A stretch of 8,429 bases of DNA, taken from an uncultured Micavibrio sp. (GTDB taxonomy: Bacteria; Pseudomonadota; Alphaproteobacteria; Micavibrionales; UBA1664). How positions within the stretch are numbered: the stretch's first letter is position 1; every line of letters begins with the position of its first letter. The position numbers and the translations under genes were made by a program. This document shows, in pieces, positions 6,258 to 8,429 of this stretch. The DNA lies in the NCBI GenBank assembly GCA_937896295.1, contig CALBME010000028.1:1-8429 (forward strand), written 5' to 3'. Under the pieces are notes generated by a model. The model was not told the origin of the DNA. It saw only the letters and a list, made by a program, of their open reading frames with translations, and did not search any database.

Positions 6258-6288
6258 TTCATGGGCCGAACAAACACAACCCCATGAA
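6258..6288 (+). promoter_or_regulatory. Inverted repeat in the leader of the exported-protein gene
   Basis: TTCATGGG at 6258-6265 is the exact reverse complement of CCCATGAA at 6281-6288, with a 15-base loop of A/C-rich sequence. If the promoter at 6218-6246 is used, this forms a stem-loop at the extreme 5' end of the transcript. As DNA it could instead be an operator. It is not followed directly by a T-tract, so it does not look like a terminator; a run of six Ts comes 12 bases later. Confidence 0.45.
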
Positions 6289-6385
6289 AAGAAAAGATAT
6301 TTTTTACGCATTAAGTCGAATATTGGACAAGATCCGGTCAAAAGGCGCACTATGGCGCCCTGGAATGGATGAAGGAATGTCAGTC

Positions 6386-6958
6386 ATGAAAACGATGAAA
6401 CGCCTTGGTGCCGGTACCGTAGCCCTCCTTGCCGCAGCCGCCTTTACAGGCGCCGCCAACGCCCAGAATTACCCCTTTGCACCTCAGCAATACGTACCTC
6501 AGGGCGCCTCGCCCCTGGTCAGTGAAGACCAGTTGTCCGACCTGGGCTGCTACCCCACGGGCGCGCGCAATTTCCAGCGCGGCCAGATCGAATATCAATG
6601 CACCGATCCGTATATCACCCAGCGTATCCGCCCGTCCGGTTATGGTGACGGCGTGCGCTGCTCCTTCGCCGGTGCCGGCGATGTCATCGTTCTGGACGAC
6701 GGCCGCCGTGGCCGCGCCACGCGCTGGGTCTGCCGCGAAAACGTACAGAACTACGATCATGACGATCCGCGTTATGGCCGCGACTACCGCGTCGTGCCTG
6801 CCAATCCGTATGGCAATGGCGGTTATTACGAGGCCGTGCCGCCCTCGGGTGGCTACTACGACCAGCGTAGCCCGCGCGGCGAATGGCGCGACGACAACTG
6901 GGGGACGCGCCAGAACAACAACGGCCGCCGCCAGCGCGGTCCCGGCTTTAACAAATAA
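6386..6958 (+). CDS. Secreted or periplasmic four-cysteine protein, unknown function
   Basis: This encodes 190 residues. The ATG at 6386 is chosen because AAGGA at 6372-6376 is 9 bases upstream and it gives a textbook signal peptide: MKTMKR, a hydrophobic core VALLAAAAF, and cleavage after Ala-Asn-Ala at 24-26. The open frame extends upstream to 6236, but that part covers the promoter and leader. The mature protein has four cysteines, at about 55, 72, 92 and 116, in two pairs (LGCYPTG and EYQC; VRCSFAG and RWVC), suggesting two disulfides made in the periplasm. The last 70 residues are low-complexity, rich in Tyr, Gly, Arg, Asp and Asn (for example NPYGNGGYYEAVPPSGGYY). No family recognised. 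It is followed after 23 bases by a lipoprotein gene, probably in the same operon. Confidence 0.75.
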   Translation: MKTMKRLGAGTVALLAAAAFTGAANAQNYPFAPQQYVPQGASPLVSEDQLSDLGCYPTGARNFQRGQIEYQCTDPYITQRIRPSGYGDGVRCSFAGAGDVIVLDDGRRGRATRWVCRENVQNYDHDDPRYGRDYRVVPANPYGNGGYYEAVPPSGGYYDQRSPRGEWRDDNWGTRQNNNGRRQRGPGFNK

Positions 6959-6981
6959 ATAAAAAAACCAGGGTGTGTGAA

Positions 6982-7443
6982 ATGCTGAAACAGATCAAAA
7001 AAATCACTACTCAACCAGTTGTTAAAGGCTTCGCTGTCACAGCGCTTACCGCATCTTTAGGCGCTTGCAGCACAATGAACAGCCAAGGTTACAGCCCTCA
7101 ACCTTACAGCAGAGGCAATAGCGTGGTTCAAACTGGCGGGCCTGTTTATGGCCCGCACAATCCCTCGCCCAATGCCGGTCAGGTCATCGACCGCTGGCCG
7201 AACCGGATTGAGGGTTGCGACCGCTCCAGCGGATTGGTGTATCAGTTCCGCCTGGTCAAGGTCATCAACATGAACGATCAGGTCGATGTGGTCCGCGTGC
7301 CGGAGTCGTACAAGACCGGTTTCCGTTCGCGTGTGAACCCCATCAGCTGCAACCTGATCGAAGGTCTGGCCGAAGCGCAGGCACGCACCTATGCCGCGCG
7401 CCCGAACACTTATTACAACCGCCTGCCCCGCATTAATAACTAA
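6982..7443 (+). CDS. Small lipoprotein with one cysteine pair, unknown function
   Basis: This encodes 153 residues. The ATG at 6982 is preferred over a GTG at 6973 because CAGGG at 6969-6973 is then well placed. Signal peptide: KQIKK, hydrophobic FAVTALTASLGAC; the lipobox Leu-Gly-Ala-Cys places the lipidated cysteine at 29. Ser30 favours outer-membrane sorting, as inferred from the '+2' rule of enteric bacteria. A Tyr/Pro/Gly/Ser linker follows (about 35-65), then a compact domain with Cys79 (IEGCDRSSG) and Cys123 (NPISCNLIEG), a likely disulfide. No family recognised. The first about 55 codons use AT-rich codons (TTA, AGA, ACT, GTT, CAA) unlike the rest of the gene and its neighbours. It lies between two other small exported proteins with spacings of 23 and 14 bases. 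Confidence 0.8.
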   Translation: MLKQIKKITTQPVVKGFAVTALTASLGACSTMNSQGYSPQPYSRGNSVVQTGGPVYGPHNPSPNAGQVIDRWPNRIEGCDRSSGLVYQFRLVKVINMNDQVDVVRVPESYKTGFRSRVNPISCNLIEGLAEAQARTYAARPNTYYNRLPRINN

Positions 7444-7457
7444 AGGATTGTGCCGCC

Positions 7458-7883
7458 ATGGCCTCACTGCGCATCAAACCGCTTCGTACGATCTTCGCCG
7501 CCGCCCTGACCTTGGGCATGGCCGCCTGCAGCTCGGCTCAGTCCTATGACGGCTATGGCCGCCCCGGCGCATTTGAAGGCGCGCCCATCCTGCCGTCTTC
7601 GCCGTCCATTCCCGCAAATGACCATGTCGGCAATGTCATGCCCTACACCATTCGCACCTTCGATCCGGTAACGGGTCAGTATCAGGATGAAATCGGCGGC
7701 TCAATCCGCATCATGGGCCGCCAGCCGCGCATCGTCGGCCGCTGCCAGACCATCGTGCCGATCATGGACCGCAACATTACCTTTGGTCCGGACGGACGCG
7801 CGCTTCCGCCCCGGCAGATCGGCGCAACCGTGCGCCCCATGCGCTGCCCCGGCGCGCGCAGCCCCAATCTGGTCGTCTGGTAA
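7458..7883 (+). CDS. Small lipoprotein with one cysteine pair, unknown function
   Basis: This encodes 141 residues. The ATG at 7458 is preceded by AAGGA at 7443-7447, which overlaps the stop of the previous gene. N-terminus: basic LRIKPLR, hydrophobic IFAAALTLGMAAC; the lipobox Met-Ala-Ala-Cys places lipidation at Cys24, followed by Ser25. After a Tyr/Gly/Pro/Ser-rich linker to about residue 58 there is a beta-looking domain (MPYTIRTFDPVTGQYQDEIG) with Cys96 in VGRCQTIVP and Cys130 in RPMRCPGA, a likely disulfide. The layout (lipid anchor, flexible linker, small domain with one cysteine pair) parallels the preceding lipoprotein, but the sequences are not clearly alike. No family recognised. 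It converges on lptD with only 12 bases between the stops. Confidence 0.8.
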   Translation: MASLRIKPLRTIFAAALTLGMAACSSAQSYDGYGRPGAFEGAPILPSSPSIPANDHVGNVMPYTIRTFDPVTGQYQDEIGGSIRIMGRQPRIVGRCQTIVPIMDRNITFGPDGRALPPRQIGATVRPMRCPGARSPNLVVW

Positions 7884-7895
7884 TTAAGGGAAAAA

Positions 7896-8429
7896 CTATC
7901 GGCCGGTATTGTTTATATCCGACCCGGACGAACCGACGTTAAACGCCTTGGTCGAATACTCGCCCAGGTTTTTAAGACCGATCCGCATCATCACCGTCGT
8001 GGCCTGCACGCCCGATGTTTCATCAGCAAGATTGCGATCCGCCGTCAGCGAGATGTTATAGCATTCATGCATATAATTGACGGTGAAGGCCGACCGGCGC
8101 AGACCGCGCTCGGTCTTTATGTTCGAAAGATCGTAAATGGCGTCGCCACGTACCGACCACTGTTCCGCAAGGTCCAGCGTCGAACCAAGCCTGATCTGTT
8201 CGCGCGATTGCGTATATTCCGTACCTGCCGCACCGGCGGCATACAGATAATGTCCATCGACCTCGACAGGACCCCATTCCGTCTGTCCGTGAAGTTCGTG
8301 ACGCTCGGACGAAAGCGATTCAGAATCCACCTGGAAACGATAGGAAAGATTGAATCCGTCATACAGCGCCCCGATGGCGCCGACATAATCGGATGACCGC
8401 GTATCCAGCCCCGAACCGCCGGGGAAATC
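7896..8429 (-). CDS. lptD: LPS-assembly outer-membrane protein LptD, C-terminal part
   Basis: This is an open minus-strand frame from the right edge to a TAG at 7898-7896, giving the last 177 residues; the 5' end lies outside the window. It reads as the closing strands of an outer-membrane barrel: GSGLDTRSSDYVGAIGALYD, then FNLSYRFQVDSES, WGPVEVDGHYLY, RLGSTLDLAEQWSVRGDAIY, and the C-terminal LptD signature HECYNISLTADRN followed by VMMRIGLKNLGEYS. LptD with LptE inserts lipopolysaccharide into the outer leaflet. The cysteine encoded at 8061-8063 corresponds in position to the C-terminal cysteine(s) of LptD that pair with N-terminal cysteines in known members. A short Ser/Gly/Asn tail follows the barrel. 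A Gram-negative LPS-bearing cell is implied. Confidence 0.82.
   Translation of the reverse strand, partial: DFPGGSGLDTRSSDYVGAIGALYDGFNLSYRFQVDSESLSSERHELHGQTEWGPVEVDGHYLYAAGAAGTEYTQSREQIRLGSTLDLAEQWSVRGDAIYDLSNIKTERGLRRSAFTVNYMHECYNISLTADRNLADETSGVQATTVMMRIGLKNLGEYSTKAFNVGSSGSDINNTGR

Noticed and set aside
6236..6385. Upstream extension of the secreted protein to 6236 or 6284
   Set aside because: It would place 34-50 charged residues before an otherwise perfect signal peptide, lacks a ribosome-binding site, and covers the predicted promoter and leader.
6429..6962. Alternative plus-strand frame of 177 codons over the secreted four-cysteine protein
   Set aside because: It lacks a ribosome-binding site and a signal peptide and has a Thr/Ala/Arg-rich shadow composition. 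The overlapping frame has a clear signal peptide and well-placed AAGGA.
1..8429. Defence island, CRISPR, phage or biosynthetic system
   Set aside because: No repeats with spacers, no nuclease, toxin, integrase or modular enzyme signatures were seen; after 1448 the content is housekeeping and envelope genes.

Overview
The window suggests a moderately GC-rich alphaproteobacterium. The basis is an alphaproteobacterial-style topoisomerase IV subunit B (ParE), an LptD-like outer-membrane barrel C-terminus, an adenylylatable type I glutamine synthetase, and several exported proteins with Gram-negative Sec signal peptides and lipoboxes. I cannot fix the order or genus from the sequence alone.

The window has two unlike parts. 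Bases 1 to about 1447 are a patchwork of short gene pieces, each broken at both ends or at one end, with abrupt changes of family, strand and base composition. In order they are: the end of a Bacteroidota-like surface protein (to about 200); a piece of an AsmA/TamB-like protein (about 190-600); the N-terminal third of an IS1380-family transposase (about 610-1023); about 80 unassigned bases; the N-terminus of a minus-strand D-2-hydroxyacid dehydrogenase plus the C-terminus of the gene before it (about 1102-1447); and then, from 1448, the C-terminus of glnA. The simplest reading is a chimeric contig end, from amplification, library or assembly joining. It is not a natural locus, and the long open frames running across it should not be taken as genes.

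From 1448 to the right end the sequence looks like one ordinary chromosome. It holds the glnA 3' end with a strong intrinsic terminator (1759-1792), a small alanine-rich protein of unknown function (1863-2285), a beta-carbonic anhydrase (2334-3005), and a convergent minus-strand exported protein with two possible PsbP/Mog1-like halves (2958-4091) that overlaps the carbonic anhydrase by 48 bp. A compact divergent promoter region (4092-4172) follows, then complete parE (4173-6221).

Downstream of parE are three small exported proteins in a row: one periplasmic or secreted (6386-6958) and two lipoproteins (6982-7443 and 7458-7883). They probably start from a promoter with a perfect TTGACA overlapping the parE stop codon. 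The 3' end of an lptD-like gene enters from the right on the minus strand (7896-8429). The three small envelope proteins share cysteine pairs but match no family I recognise, and they are the best candidates for undescribed biology here. No tRNA, rRNA, CRISPR array, integrase or recognisable defence system was seen.
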